NCBI GenBank assembly: GCA_946965045.2
Contig: OX337234.1
Span: forward strand, 1,054,001 to 1,118,000
DNA: 64,000 nucleotides
DNA from: Epithemia pelagica
Taxonomy: Eukaryota; Bacillariophyta; Bacillariophyceae; Surirellales; Surirellaceae
Direction of reading: 5' to 3'
The translations under genes and the position numbers were made by a program. The first letter of the stretch is position 1, and the number at the start of each line of letters is the position of its first letter. Below, piece by piece: positions 20,038 through 31,314 of the stretch. The notes below the pieces were generated by a model. It was given only the letters and a program-made list of their open reading frames with translations. It ran no database searches and was not told the DNA's origin.

Positions 20038-20213
20038 GCTGGTAAAATCGTGAGACCTCGTTCAAGATTGCCTCTTTGTCTTCTGTCGATGCCGCCTTCG
20101 GTGTTGCTGTTTTTTCGGATTTTTGTGTTCCGTTTTGCTGCGGAGAGTCAGTCGGTGCACGGTCAGAACGCGGCGCTTCCGACACACAGTACATATGTAA
20201 AGAGAGATTCCTG

Positions 20214-20320
20214 TACCCAATCTCCTTCTTTCCCACAGTCTTACCACGTCGCAGTATGGCTCATGATGAGGATATGCTGTTGGGTAGCTCGAGGAAAAGA
20301 TACATCCTTTCCTGCAAGAA
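20214..20320 (+). repeat. Direct repeat C, right copy
   Basis: Matches 14934-15041 in the same orientation, including GATGAGGATATGCTGT and ATCCTTTCCTGCAAG. It lies between the NTPase gene and the broken start of E3 gag. Confidence 0.7.
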
Positions 20321-20341
20321 CGGAATGACCATGGTCAAGTA

Positions 20342-21235
20342 TTGACCAATGCAATGAAAGACTTGGTTAAGAATTTGAAGATCAATGAGTTTCAAGGTGA
20401 AAATGTTCTTCTTGTTGTAAGTTTGATCCGTGGTGCACACAAGCGCTTGAAATGGGTCAAGAAAGTTCCAGAGCGTTTTAATCAGCAAGTGCTAAAGGTC
20501 ATGCAAACTTCATCCGTTGGCATATTTAACTCCTATTTCCGCTATATCGAGCAAACTTACACAATGGCACGGGACATTGGTAAACTTCAAGGTGATCCTG
20601 ATGACACTGGTGGTTTGGAAGTTGATGTTTTACTTCGCCTAGCCGAAACTAAGTATAATGTATTATGCAGCAGTAATGACTGGCACGGTTCTAAAACGAA
20701 GGGAAAGAACTCCGTGTTCAATGCCCAAGAAGATGCCAAGAAAGCTGCCAATACTGCCTCTTCGGGAAATGGCAAGCCCCAACCAATTTGTTGGAATTGT
20801 GGAAAGCCGGGACATGCGGCACCAAAGTGCACGGAACCCCGCAACGAACAGAAGATTGCTGCGAACAAAGAGAAGTTTGGTTCTAAGAAGGCAGCCAATG
20901 GGACGAGTTCCTCAAATTCTGGAGCAGGTGGTGCATCCGGAAAGTGGGCGCCTCCAAAGTCGGACGAGCGAAATCGACGCGTGATTGATGGAAAACATAT
21001 GTTCTACAACCATCACACCCATCGCTGGGTTCCGGATCGGACGCATTCTTCCAACCAAGACACGAGTGCTCATGCCGCGCGAGCCGACGGCGCCAGCACG
21101 ACCAGCACGCTCACCGGAGCGACTGGTACTGTGGCTGGTTCTACTGTCAATCGCGCTGAGCTCGATGCTGCAGTCGCAAACGTGGCTCGCTCCGTCGACC
21201 AGTCGCTCCGCAGTCTCGTGGAGCATTTCTCCTGA
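20342..21235 (+). CDS. Copia gag, C-terminal part with zinc knuckle (E3)
   Basis: 297 residues with capsid-like LIRGAHKRL and QTSSVGIFNSYF segments typical of CoDi gags. A canonical CX2CX4HX4C knuckle (CWNCGKPGHAAPKC) lies near residues 150-163, and the tail is Ser/Thr-rich. The N-terminal half of a gag is missing: a stop lies just upstream (20342-20345) and no LTR is found to the left. A matching type of N-terminal gag half lies after the E3 LTR at 44954, so the element is rearranged. Confidence 0.78.
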   Translation: MTNAMKDLVKNLKINEFQGENVLLVVSLIRGAHKRLKWVKKVPERFNQQVLKVMQTSSVGIFNSYFRYIEQTYTMARDIGKLQGDPDDTGGLEVDVLLRLAETKYNVLCSSNDWHGSKTKGKNSVFNAQEDAKKAANTASSGNGKPQPICWNCGKPGHAAPKCTEPRNEQKIAANKEKFGSKKAANGTSSSNSGAGGASGKWAPPKSDERNRRVIDGKHMFYNHHTHRWVPDRTHSSNQDTSAHAARADGASTTSTLTGATGTVAGSTVNRAELDAAVANVARSVDQSLRSLVEHFS

Positions 21236-21304
21236 TGGGGTGGCCGCTGGGTGGCGTCTTTGGACGGTCCATCTGGTGTAGGCCGCCCCTATCATCGCTA
21301 TGGT

Positions 21305-21323
21305 CCCAGGAGGGAAACCTGGG
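21305..21323 (+). promoter_or_regulatory. Stem-loop between gag and pol (E3)
   Basis: CCCAGG (21305-21310), loop AGGGAAA, CCTGGG (21318-21323), about 70 bases after the gag stop. It resembles the hairpin after E2 gag. Confidence 0.35.
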
Positions 21324-21424
21324 CGACCTCTATCTTCTCATCCTTACTCGACTGTGCGCTCATGAGGGGAATGGGGGACCTATTTTGGCTTTATCTGCCG
21401 TGGTAATTTCTACTGTATCTCGCC

Positions 21425-21811
21425 TTGTTCACAGGCCTTTGTTGTGCCATGAGCTTGGTCGAGCAAGACTCCAAGTCCGGAGCCACAGCTGCTCATGCTG
21501 TGAGCACTCCACCAAGACCGCCGAAACCTCGTTTGAGACAATCGGTACGCTCCTATGGCCTCAAAATGAAAGCAAGACGTGGAGTCCATCGTGTGATCTG
21601 GCGAAACAACCGTCCTTGTCTTTGGTACAACACGGACAACTGGGACAACTGGACCAACCCGAGAACGTCGTCTCCAGAGGGAGCATCAAACGACACGACG
21701 AAGATTCTTTGAGACCAAATCTTTGGTGGATTGTCGCTTTGGAGTTTGGCCCTGAAGGACGATTCCTTGCTACCACAAGTCGATCCAGTTCGTCAATGGT
21801 AGACAATCAAA
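21425..21811 (+). other. Gag-pol linker of E3 with out-of-frame coding sequence
   Basis: A 95-codon open stretch (Ser/Pro/Arg-rich, with MKARRGVHRVIWRNNR) to 21712 reads like the N-terminal part of pol but lies in a different frame from the pol ORF at 21812. One or more indels, or a frameshift mechanism, separate gag from the protease. Confidence 0.45.
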
Positions 21812-24800
21812 TTGTTGAGTCATGGGGCGTGGCTTGGAGCTGACCTTACAAGACAAAAGACCCCTTGGAAACTGATGTTGCGACAAAGCATGGTTGCAGC
21901 AGCCAATTTTGGACAACTGAAAAGTTTTCAAGCCGTCACTGTCCCGTTGAACCAGGTTGATTGTTCTGGTTTGAATAGTGAGACTATTGGCGAATTGTCA
22001 CGTCGCATGACGGTGTACATGAGTCAACGAGAACAAGATGTGCTTCCCATTGTGATCGATTCCGGAGCGTCCAAATCGCTGACGCCAAATCTCCAAGTCT
22101 TCGTCGGACCAATTCAACCGGCCGAAATCTCATCGTTGAATGGATTGTCTGGAACGACAGTAGTCCGAGGTTTTGGCACGGTCCAATGGATGGTTAGAGA
22201 TGTCATGGGGGTAGCTCGAACGATCAAGACGAAAGCATACTACGTACCAGAAGCCTCAATTCGTTTGTTCAGCCCGCAAACGTTCTTCCAAGAACAGCAA
22301 GCTGGAAAACTGGTACTCGACCACAAGAAAACGCAGTTGCAAATCCCGGATGGGACATGGTTAGAATTTCCATATAACTCCGGTAGTAATCTTCCCTTTA
22401 TGCTCACAGGGAATGTGAATCAAATGGGACTTACCTTCGAAGATGCAACGATGCTGGGTGATGGATATTCCGTCAAGTCGGCCTTGTCCACGGCAAATCA
22501 CAGTGGCTTGATGAATGTGGCCAACGAGACTAGCCAGAACTTGACGGCATCGCAAAGGGAGCTCTTGCTGTGGCACTGGAAGCTTGGCCATGCCAACATG
22601 CAATGGATTCAGACGCTCTGTCGAGATCCAAAAGCAAACAGTCGACGGTTAGTGCTGGAGACAAAAGAAGCAAAGACAACAAGTTGCGTCATACCTTTGT
22701 GCGCAGCTTGTATGCTCGGGAAGCAACATCGCCGGACGCCTCATTCGAATCACGGTGGATTGGTGGATGGGAAAGACAGTATGCTCAAGAGGGAGCACCT
22801 TCAACCAGGAGATTGTGTTTCGATTGATCAATACGAATCAACGATTCGTCGACGTCTTCCGCACACGTATGGAAAAGAGAGGACCGAAGAACAGTATAGA
22901 GGGGGAACTCTTTTTGTCGACCATGCCTCTGGCATGATCTTCTTGGCGAACCAAGTGTCCCTTCGAGTTGGTGAGACGATCAGTTCAAAGAAGAAGTTTG
23001 AGCGGTTCGCGGATGAATACGGTGTCAAGATACGAGAGTACCGCGCCAATAATGCGCCGTTTGGCCGAGAAGAATTTCTGAACCATGTACACGGAAGTGG
23101 TCAACGTATCAGCTTCTCAGGTGTTGGGGCACATCACCAGAATGGAGTCGCGGAAAGGGCAGTAAAGACCACGATGTCTTGGGCCCGTACTATGTTACTA
23201 CACGCGACCATTCACTGGCCCGAGCAAATGCATTTGCATCTTTGGCCCTTTGCCGTTGAGCACGCCGTCTGGCTCTGGAATCACCTTCCGAATCGCCGGA
23301 CGAACATCGCTCCACTCGAAATCTTCTCTGGCATCACATTCTCCGATTTTCACCACCTTCAGCGGAGTCACGTATGGGGATGTCCTGTATACGTCCTGGA
23401 CCCCAAACTTCAAGACTGCAAGAAGTTGCCTAAATGGCAAGCCAAGGCACGACGTGGTCAGTTTCTTGGGATTTCGCCCGACCATTCTACTACTGTTGGT
23501 CGTACACTCAATCTTCGCTCGGGATTCATCAGCTCACAGTATCATGTGGTCTACGATGATTTATTCTCTACGGTCCCTAATGCCGATTCTGGCGGGCTCT
23601 TAGATGAGCCACATTTGAACGGTGATTTTTGGCAACGCCTGCTAGCGGCGGGCACTGAATCTAACCTGCCTGACGAAGATGATGATGATGATGATGGTAA
23701 CTTGGAGCTTGGAGACGAGTGGATGACCGATTCCGAGATTGCGGAACGGCATGCCCGACGTCAGTCACGTCCTCCTCGTCCATTGCCCACTCCACCTTTA
23801 CCCATTGTTCCTGTTCCAACGTCTGTTGACGGGGGGGGGGGGGGGGGGGAAGGAGACCGAGCTGTAAGGAACCATGTTCGATTCCAACCTCCACTGGAAC
23901 AGCCAACAGAGCGAGGGCAAGGACCAGAACCACCTCCAGAACCCGGTGAATTGCCAAGTCAAGATCCAACAGGTGGATTGTTACCTCCAGAGGGAGCTCC
24001 AAATGGTGAATTGTTGCCTCCAGAGGGAGAAGCCAACGAGGAAGAACATGAGATCGTTTTTGAAGACGACTCAGACGATGACAGCACGACAAGACAAGAA
24101 GAGATTGAACGCCGTAATAGGCACTTTGCCGAACCCGATCCAGAATCACATGGAAGGGGCAAAAGAGAACGTCGTCCCAATCGTCACTTGTTCGATGAGC
24201 GATTGTGGGCATCGACTGCTTACTTTCCTCGTGGGTCAACAAGGCCAAAGCAAAAAGTGAGACGAGAGCTGTTGAATGCACAGTTCCTCCAATCCCTTAC
24301 CTGGGACACTCTGACCAGCGCAATCGCGTCCAAATCCAAAGACCTATTGGCAATGGACCTGGGGCTGGATCGTCATACAGATCCGGACACACGCTGGATT
24401 GAAGAGATGCATCCTATGGCATTGGCAACCAAGGCCGATGCTGCAGACAATCCCTCATGGGAACAAGCCATGAACGGTCCCGACAAAGACGGGTACTGGG
24501 AGACTTGCAAGAAAGAATACAATACGCTTCATGAGAAGATGAAAGCATGGGAAGTCGTGGCAAGAGAGACATGGATGAATGTCTTACCTGGCACGTGGGC
24601 GTTCAAGTGCAAACGGTATCCCGATGGATCCGTACGCAAATTGAAAGCACGGTTTTGTGCACGGGGGGACAAACAAGTCGAAGGAGTCGATTTCTTCGAC
24701 ACGTTTGCACCCGTTGTGAATTGGACGATTAGGCGCCTGATGATGATTCTTTCCATCATTTTGAATCTGTCTACGGTACAAGTTGATTACACGGCAGCAT

Positions 24801-25455
24801 TTGTTCATGCGCCGATTGACAAGGATCCCAATTGGGACAAGATGACAGAAGAAGAACAAAAGAAAAGTGGCGTGTATGTTGAGATGCCGAGAGGGTTTGC
24901 ACAACCAGGGAAAGTCTTGAAACTTACTCGATCGTTGTATGGCCTAAAGCAGGCACCACGCAACTTCTTCCTTCATCTGAAAAGCAAATTGGAACAAGTC
25001 GGACTCAAGTCGCAGGAACACATTGACCCGTGTCTGTTCATGTCCGACAAAATAATCGTGCTGGTCTATGTGGACGACACATTGATTTACAGCCCCAAAC
25101 GCGAGTGGATTGATGAGTTTCTTGGGAAACTCCAGAATCAACAGAACGTGACACTCGAGATCGAAGACAGTGTAGCCGGATTTCTCGGCGTACACATTGA
25201 ACGCAACGATAGTGATGGTACTATCACGTTGACGCAGAAGGGCCTGATCAAGCGAATTGTGGAGGCACTTCACATTGGAGACAAACCCATGAAACGGCCA
25301 CCAGCATCGAAGGATCCTCTGGTGGCAAACAAAAATGGGACTCCAGCACAGTGCAAATTCAGCTATCCAAGTGTCATTGGAATGCTGCAATACTTGCAAG
25401 CACATTCAAGACCCGACATCACATATGCCGTCAGTCAATGTGCACGATACACCCA
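21812..25455 (+). CDS. Copia pol: protease, integrase and reverse transcriptase (E3), cut by the giant transposon
   Basis: About 1,214 residues. The protease is VIDSGASKS (Asp83). GAG-pre-integrase is WHWKLGHANMQW...CAACMLGKQH. The integrase core runs from SIDQYES through HHQNGVAERAVKTT. An acidic, Pro-rich linker includes a poly-Gly run from a G19 homopolymer. The RT has WAFKCKRYPDGSVRKLKARFCARGDKQ, VDYTAAFVHAPID and YVDD at residues 1086-1089. The RT end RPDITYAVSQCARYTH is followed by two codons and a TAA supplied by the inserted element. The reading frame resumes at 43966. Confidence 0.88.
23831..23849 (+). repeat. Poly-G tract (G19)
   Basis: Nineteen consecutive G in the pol linker. The frame is intact at this length, but a one-base change would break pol, and such runs are also prone to sequencing error. 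Confidence 0.9.
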
Positions 25456-25470
25456 CATCTAAGGAAGGAA
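25454..25470 (+). repeat. Left TIR and CA target duplication of the giant transposon
   Basis: CA (25454-25455) then CATCTAAGGAAGGAA. Paired with 43951-43967. Confidence 0.85.
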
Positions 25471-25499
25471 CGGTACGCCAGATTATGGCGGTTTAATTA

Positions 25500-25960
25500 T
25501 CGATAAGAAAGCACCCCTAAGCGCATCCTACTAGAATCATCCGCGCGCAGGACACGCGCACACCTACAAGAACACGCGCACACCTACAAGAACATGCGCA
25601 TGGCCCTTCCTCACGTTATTACTAAAAATGTGCTTTCCAGAACCAGCAAGCGCATGACCCACATTTCACCAACTTCAACACCATGCACAGTCAAGAACCA
25701 ATAGTCATCACATCCCTCCACCTTCATGCACAGTCAAGAACCAACAGTCATCACATACCCTCCTATGTATGCACTCATCCTTGATTGTGTCACATCACCA
25801 TCATGCGCATTACTCCAGCATCAAGTGCAAGCAAGTTGAACACAGTGCATTTAACTAACACCATGCACACACTCCCACTAACAACCAGCGAATGCATGGA
25901 ACACAATACATGTAGCTATATAGGAGTAGTATATGAAATGAAACCAATTGTCACTCTGAT
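25500..25960 (+). promoter_or_regulatory. Left subterminal region with GCGCA motifs
   Basis: At least six GCGCA/TGCGCAT motifs within about 320 bp (near 25520, 25537, 25557, 25577, 25597, 25650 and 25804), plus direct repeats (ACGCGCACACCTACAAGAAC twice; CATGCACAGTCAAGAACCAA twice). CACTA elements carry subterminal transposase-binding repeats. The same core recurs at the right end (43610-43960). Confidence 0.55.
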
Positions 25961-25963
25961 CAA

Positions 25964-27956
25964 TCACTGCCACGACCGTTTTCGTGGCCTTTTAGAAGGC
26001 CTTGTCACAGCATCATCATCTGCATACCCCATTCGAGAGCGATATTGCCCATTGAGAAACATCATGAACCAGATACCGCGGTCGCCTGCTCTGTCTTCAC
26101 GAGCAATTTTCTCTTCCATATCCTCAAAATAGTCCATACCATCCTCATTCATACATCGACTTGAGTTCCAACTGCCTGAATATTTGAAGCAAGGATACCT
26201 TGCTGAGGATGTATCAATCATTTGATCAACACCATTTTCATTGTACCACCTTGGATTTAATTCAAATAGTTTCGCCTTGAAAGTGGTCTTGCCCATGTGA
26301 GTCCACACATCCCGGCAATCCACAAGGATGGTCAATATGAATGCCTCGTCACTTGAAGTGAATAACTTCAAGGCCTTTTCGCAATGTTCCTTTCCCTGCT
26401 GCTCAGTGTGGTCACCAAAATTGAAATCAATCACGGTTTTATGCATATTCTCACCATAGACACATGGACCAAACAATTGCAAGAGATATGAATAGGCATA
26501 GTTGTCACACTTCTCTCCTCTCAATAACAGAAATTCTTCCAGGGTAGGCATTGGCCCAAAGTCTTCACAGTCGTTCAAAAGGCATGGATACCTCCGCTGG
26601 AAATTACTGTCACGCCATAGATCAAGACCCACATGTTCTAGATTCAGCAACAAATTATCTCACATCTCTTTATGAGAAGACGACGTGATGAACCAACACA
26701 TTCACTCTTCGATTGACACTTACTTATGAATGCTTTTTGCATGGAAGCCAGAACATTTGATCGTTTACTTCGGAACTTGTCAAGCATATAAGGTGAATGT
26801 TCAATCCACCACTCCTCTTGTTGTTTTGCATCCGTAATACCTTTGCCTTTGAAATAGTGCTCAGTAAAATATGTTTTGCCATACTTCCCCCAAAGACCAT
26901 TCGGATCTGCCTTAGTATCTTCGGACATGGAGAAATACTTGACATAACGCCATGCCACCTTCCGAACAAATGTATCAAAGAACTTCTCCGATACCACCTC
27001 AGGCTTTTTCTTCGGCTTTTGCTTCTTATTCTTGTCCTTTTCAACAGAACCTTTGTGTGTAGTGGATGTTACAATCGTACTTGTCGGGCAAGATGATTGA
27101 TTATGGTGTACTGTTGTTGTCTGTGTTTCCTGTGCCAACTGATTTTGAATATCGTCTTGTAGAAGAGTTTCCATCGCCTGATCTGGCCCTGTTGTTAGCA
27201 AAGTAGATGACGAAGATGACGACATATCCGAAAGGGAAGAAACGTCGTTAGCAAAGGTATCACCTGATGCATTCAACCCACAAACACCCCCGTCATTAGA
27301 GCCGTCTCACCGACAAATTGTCCTCCTCCATTTTGTGCATCTAACAACTTACTGACAAGTCCTCCAGCAGGAAAATGTCTCTCATTAGGATCAAAATCAT
27401 CTCCATCATACTCACTGGGTCCATTGCTCATATTCTGCAATGCTCGTTGCATTTCAGGTCCAGTGAGAATATTTACACCGACGTCGTCTTCCTCCATGTT
27501 ATTAACTGCCGTGTTTGTTGGTTGCGCAAAACCAGATGATGGTTGTGTTCTCAGCCCACCCTGTTCATTATTGCTATCATCTGCTGAAGTCACATCGGTT
27601 CCATCTCTTTCTGAATTTGTTGCCTGCTCCAAAAGATTACCACTCCCTTCCACAGTTGTGCCTTCTTGTGCTTGTGCTTGATCGTTGTTCATCGAGATCT
27701 GTTCCTCTTCTTCCTCGTCATCAGAACTATCTTCTTGGAGTACTAAACCTCCATTGGCTGCTGCAATAAGAGCATCTTTGTTTGTAATTGTCCCGTCCTT
27801 GTTAGGAAGATTCTCTTTATTTCTTGTTGCCACTGCTGCCAAGATGCTTCTTCGTTGTCGTTCAACCTCTTTCTGATTACTTCCATAGTTTGCATTTCGG
27901 ACTGCTAAGGGTCGACGCCTCGTTGGAGCTGCATTTCTGGTGGTGACTCCTGCCAT
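25964..27956 (-). CDS. Transposon accessory protein, three exons (possible TnpA-like partner)
   Basis: ATG 27956. Exons are 27956-27311, 27263-26724 and 26637-25964. The introns are 47 bp (GTGAGA...TCAG) and 86 bp (GTAAGT...CTAG). Both splice in frame, giving 619 residues. The N-terminus is basic then acidic (SSDDEEEEEQ), residues about 300-400 are Lys-rich (KDKNKKQKPKKKPE) with an aromatic-rich conserved-looking region (FFDTFVRKVAWRYVKYFS), and the C-terminus is a basic PSKRPRKR, a likely nuclear signal. No family recognised. It is divergently paired with the transposase, the position occupied by DNA-binding accessory genes in CACTA elements, so a DNA-binding partner is a reasonable inference only. 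Confidence 0.65.
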
Positions 27957-28520
27957 CGTTTATCTTGGATGCTCCGTCTGATTTATGACAAGGATGTGAA
28001 CAAGAGCAGGGTGACAACAAGTCCTCTGATGGACAACCATTCAAATTCAAATGCTGGAATGCTCCATGTTTGAATCATAAACTCCGTGTTTGAACGATGG
28101 TCATTTGGAGAACGTATGAAGATGAGCATAGGTGGTTTCAAGTACATCATACTTGTCAGATGGAACATTGGTGCATGGGTTTGAATGATTGTCATTTCCT
28201 TTCTAATGTCGACAGTGTCGGTATCCTCGGCATTGACACAGTGTTTGAATTCCAATCGCTGCTATCACCGTTGGTATCTAACCCGGCAGGCTGGATTGGA
28301 TTAAGTAAATACACACGACCGTTTGAAAATATTATGATCCGTTCATGTACATAACCGATTTTCAGTCGCTTTTATGCACCAACGTCGGCCGATTCACCCA
28401 ATGCGGAGAAATTCTGATATATGCCACAAGATTGACCACCGATGTCTCAATTTGCAGAAATCGATTACAGAGCATTTTTCATTCCGAACCAAAATCTAAA
28501 ACCACCAGCATCGTACCATC
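27957..28520. promoter_or_regulatory. Shared divergent promoter region of the giant transposon
   Basis: 564-bp spacer between the divergent accessory gene and transposase. Short ORFs here look fortuitous. Repeated TGTTTGAAT/CATTCAAA-type words (near 28040, 28070, 28100, 28175, 28240) may be operator-like. Confidence 0.5.
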
Positions 28521-31306
28521 ATGGGCCAGCGTCGTCAAGTAAAAAAGAAGTCGCGAAAGAGATGCTCAAATACAAGCCAACAAGAGGAGTCCTTCATATC
28601 CTTTCAAGTGTGTCGTTTCTGTCAATCACGTTTTGATGCAAGAGGAATGAGCCGTCACGAAACAGTTTGTGAATTGAAAATGAACACACAAAGGAAATGG
28701 CCAAATGTTGGCGATGACAACAATGATTGTGCCAGTAATATGAATGCTGATCCAATGAATATTGATATCATGGACGATGAAACCACTATTCCGCATGCTG
28801 ACCCACCAAAAGCATACTATGTACCTGGTGATACAGATAATATTATTCTGCGCAACAGCAAGGAGTGCCCGGTTGATTTTCCTGCGTTCCTTGATAGAGA
28901 TGGGAAGCAATTGAAACTTCATAAACACGATGCAGCCTTGGTCTCACTTATGATGTTACTTCGGAAAGCTGGTTGCCCCAAATATTTGTACAATTCGATC
29001 CTGGCATGGTCGAGTGACACATACTCAAGATGCGGTCCTGGGTTCTTCCTGGACAACCATTCAAAGAGGAAAACGTTCATCGAAAAGTTTTCTTCCAAAG
29101 GTTTCAATTATCCCAAGGCAAAATTTTTCCCGGTACCAATGGAATTCACCCAAAAACAGGGTGTGGTTGTACCAGAGAGTGAGAAATCAATAACAACACC
29201 AGTATTTGATTTGATCAGTCAACTACAGCGTGTATTACAAGATCCCGATGCAACCAAGAAAGAAAATACGATCCTCGATGATGACGATCCGTATCGTCCA
29301 TATGTTCCAAACAAGCACATCCAAAATATACAAGACGGAGAAGTATTTCGGAAAACAGTGGAAAAATATAGAGATGATCCAGATGCCTTCGTGGTTGGTC
29401 TTGTCTGTTATATGGACAAAACACATGCAACAGGGGATGGAAGATATACATCGGAGCCTGTTGTAATGGTGCCATCTTTTCTAACGGAAACACAAATGAG
29501 GAAAGCAAGGCGACAGATCATCCTTGGGACTATTACAGACATGGAAAGAAAATCATCGGCGGCAAAACATATCCTCGATAAAGGGACTCCTTGCCGAAAT
29601 TATCATGCTCAATTGACTAAGATCCTCGAAGGTCTTGTCAGTATCCAAAAACAGGAAGGTTTATGGATGAAACTACGCCTCCATGGGATTATCAAAGTTG
29701 TCCGTTTGATATTGCCAATGATTGTTGTCAAAGGAGACGGGAAGTCTCAGGATAACCTTGCAGGTCGGTATGCCTCGCATCATCCAAGTGTTGGAAGACT
29801 ATCATGGTGTTGCAACATTAAACCAAGGGATAGCAGATACCCATGGCATGAATGTTCTTATATCAACGCTGCAAGTACATACAAAATGTGCTTGAATGCA
29901 TTGGGTCTTAATGAAAATCGAGAAAAACTGACTGAACAGGATGTTGATTACCAAGAGAGAGACAATGATACATTTTCGACTTTGACTGTTCCTACCTGTT
30001 TGAGCACATTGCAAGTAAGTCAAGAAAATAGCAGAGATGGAGGGGTCAATACCCTTGTGTCAGCTGCAAAAACCCAATTGCATGACATGGGACAATATGC
30101 AGTCGATCTTTGTTTTCCAAGGTTTACCTGGGTGAAGGAACCAATTCTGAACATGGGATTTTCTCGGCCAGTAGTTGTGATGTTCTTCATACATTGAAAT
30201 CTGGGATAATGAGATACATCATGATTGACTTTTTCACGTTGATGACAAAAACTGAACGGGCCATGTTTGATTATGTCTACAATTCAATCTTTCGGGCAAG
30301 TAGACAGACTGTATTCTCGTATTCATGGAAACTTGGATATCCCGGAACATCATTCTCGACCGGGATCAGTAACCTGTCAAAAGTAACTGCCAATGAGTGG
30401 GTTGGGATCATGTTTGCTTCAGCAGCTCTATGTGCCACTGCCAGAGGTCGCCTTATATTTGCGAAGAATATGGCAAAGAAATGGAACAAGGTGGTTGCGG
30501 AATGGAAAAAACGACAAGCAAAGCAAACATCCAAAACCACCAACAAGACATGTCAAGCGGACGTGGATCAAGTGCAAGAGACAAGTGAACTTATTGCTGA
30601 CAATGAGGATGATACTCCACCAGATGAAGAGTACGAACGTACACGTCTTGATGATGATGATAGTGTTGACATTGATATCACAGCTGAAACTGTTTTTGAT
30701 GATGACCCAGTTGCTTACAGGTCTATCTGGGATGTTGATGAGTGGGAACCATACATAGACTTCCTGCATCTATTCGAGACTCTTTTGTGTTTCAACAGCT
30801 GGATTCGTATGGATACATTCTGGGAAACAGACCCAGACTCACAAGAAGGACAAACAACAGCATCCAAGTCTCTCGAATCAGTGCGGATTTTGATGGATGG
30901 CATCAGGAGATATGCACCCAGGCTCGATAAAAAAGGCAAATTGATGTCCAACGGGTGGATGATACCAAAATTCCACAATCTCATACACATTATACAACAG
31001 ATTCAGAATTTTGGACCAGCACGACTGCTTGATGTGGAGTCAGAGGAAAGTAATCATAAGGAAATTGTGAAATTGAATGCAAAAACGGTACAGAAACGTG
31101 GAAAAGGAATTTTTGAGTCGCAACTTGCAGAAAATATCTGGTGGATGCAAAGCTTGGAAATGCTGCAGGAAGCAACAGGTCTTGAAGAAGATCATGTCAC
31201 CTTTCTCCAGGAAGGGAAGTCACCTTATGAAATAAGGAGAAAAAAGGGATCCCAAAACCAACTCCCTACCACATCAAAACCTCAAATAGCCGTGGAACGG
31301 TCATAG
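28521..31306 (+). CDS. CACTA/Plavaka-like DDE transposase with C2HC zinc finger
   Basis: ATG 28521. Exons are 28521-30121 and 30172-31306, with a 50-bp GT-AG intron spliced in frame, giving 911 residues. A C2HC finger lies at Cys31, Cys34, His46 and Cys50. Plavaka/CACTA-type catalytic landmarks follow in order: Asp299 in YMDKTHATG, then GTITDM; Asp537 in CDVLHTLKSGIMRYI (just after the intron); and KFHNLIHIIQQI with a Glu-rich ESEESNHKEIVKL near residue 825. Residues about 660-720 are acidic. A downstream ORF at 31315 carries conserved-looking C-terminal sequence and is reachable by a -1 shift at A_AAA_AAG (31240-31246). The assignment is from motif order, not alignment. Confidence 0.75.
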
Positions 31307-31314
31307 TAGTATCC

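Larger units (their letters stand above)
15186..20100. repeat. Segmental duplication block A
   Basis: About 4.9 kb that reappears in the same order and orientation at 52441-57172. The order is an ACGCTGAGAAGTCT leader, an M8 peptidase relic, the Myb/SANT gene, a non-coding spacer, and the NTPase gene. The copies differ by many substitutions and indels, so the duplication is old, apart from a 483-bp identical tract. Confidence 0.9.

Noticed and set aside
14934..20320. Block A as an LTR element with repeat C as LTRs
   Set aside because: Repeat C lacks TG...CA ends and target duplications, block B has no repeat C, and the enclosed genes are on the minus strand without gag or pol.
25530..25760. 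CRISPR-like short direct repeats (CACACCTACAAGAAC; CATGCACAGTCAAGAACCAA)
   Set aside because: Only two copies each, no regular spacers, eukaryotic transposon end.
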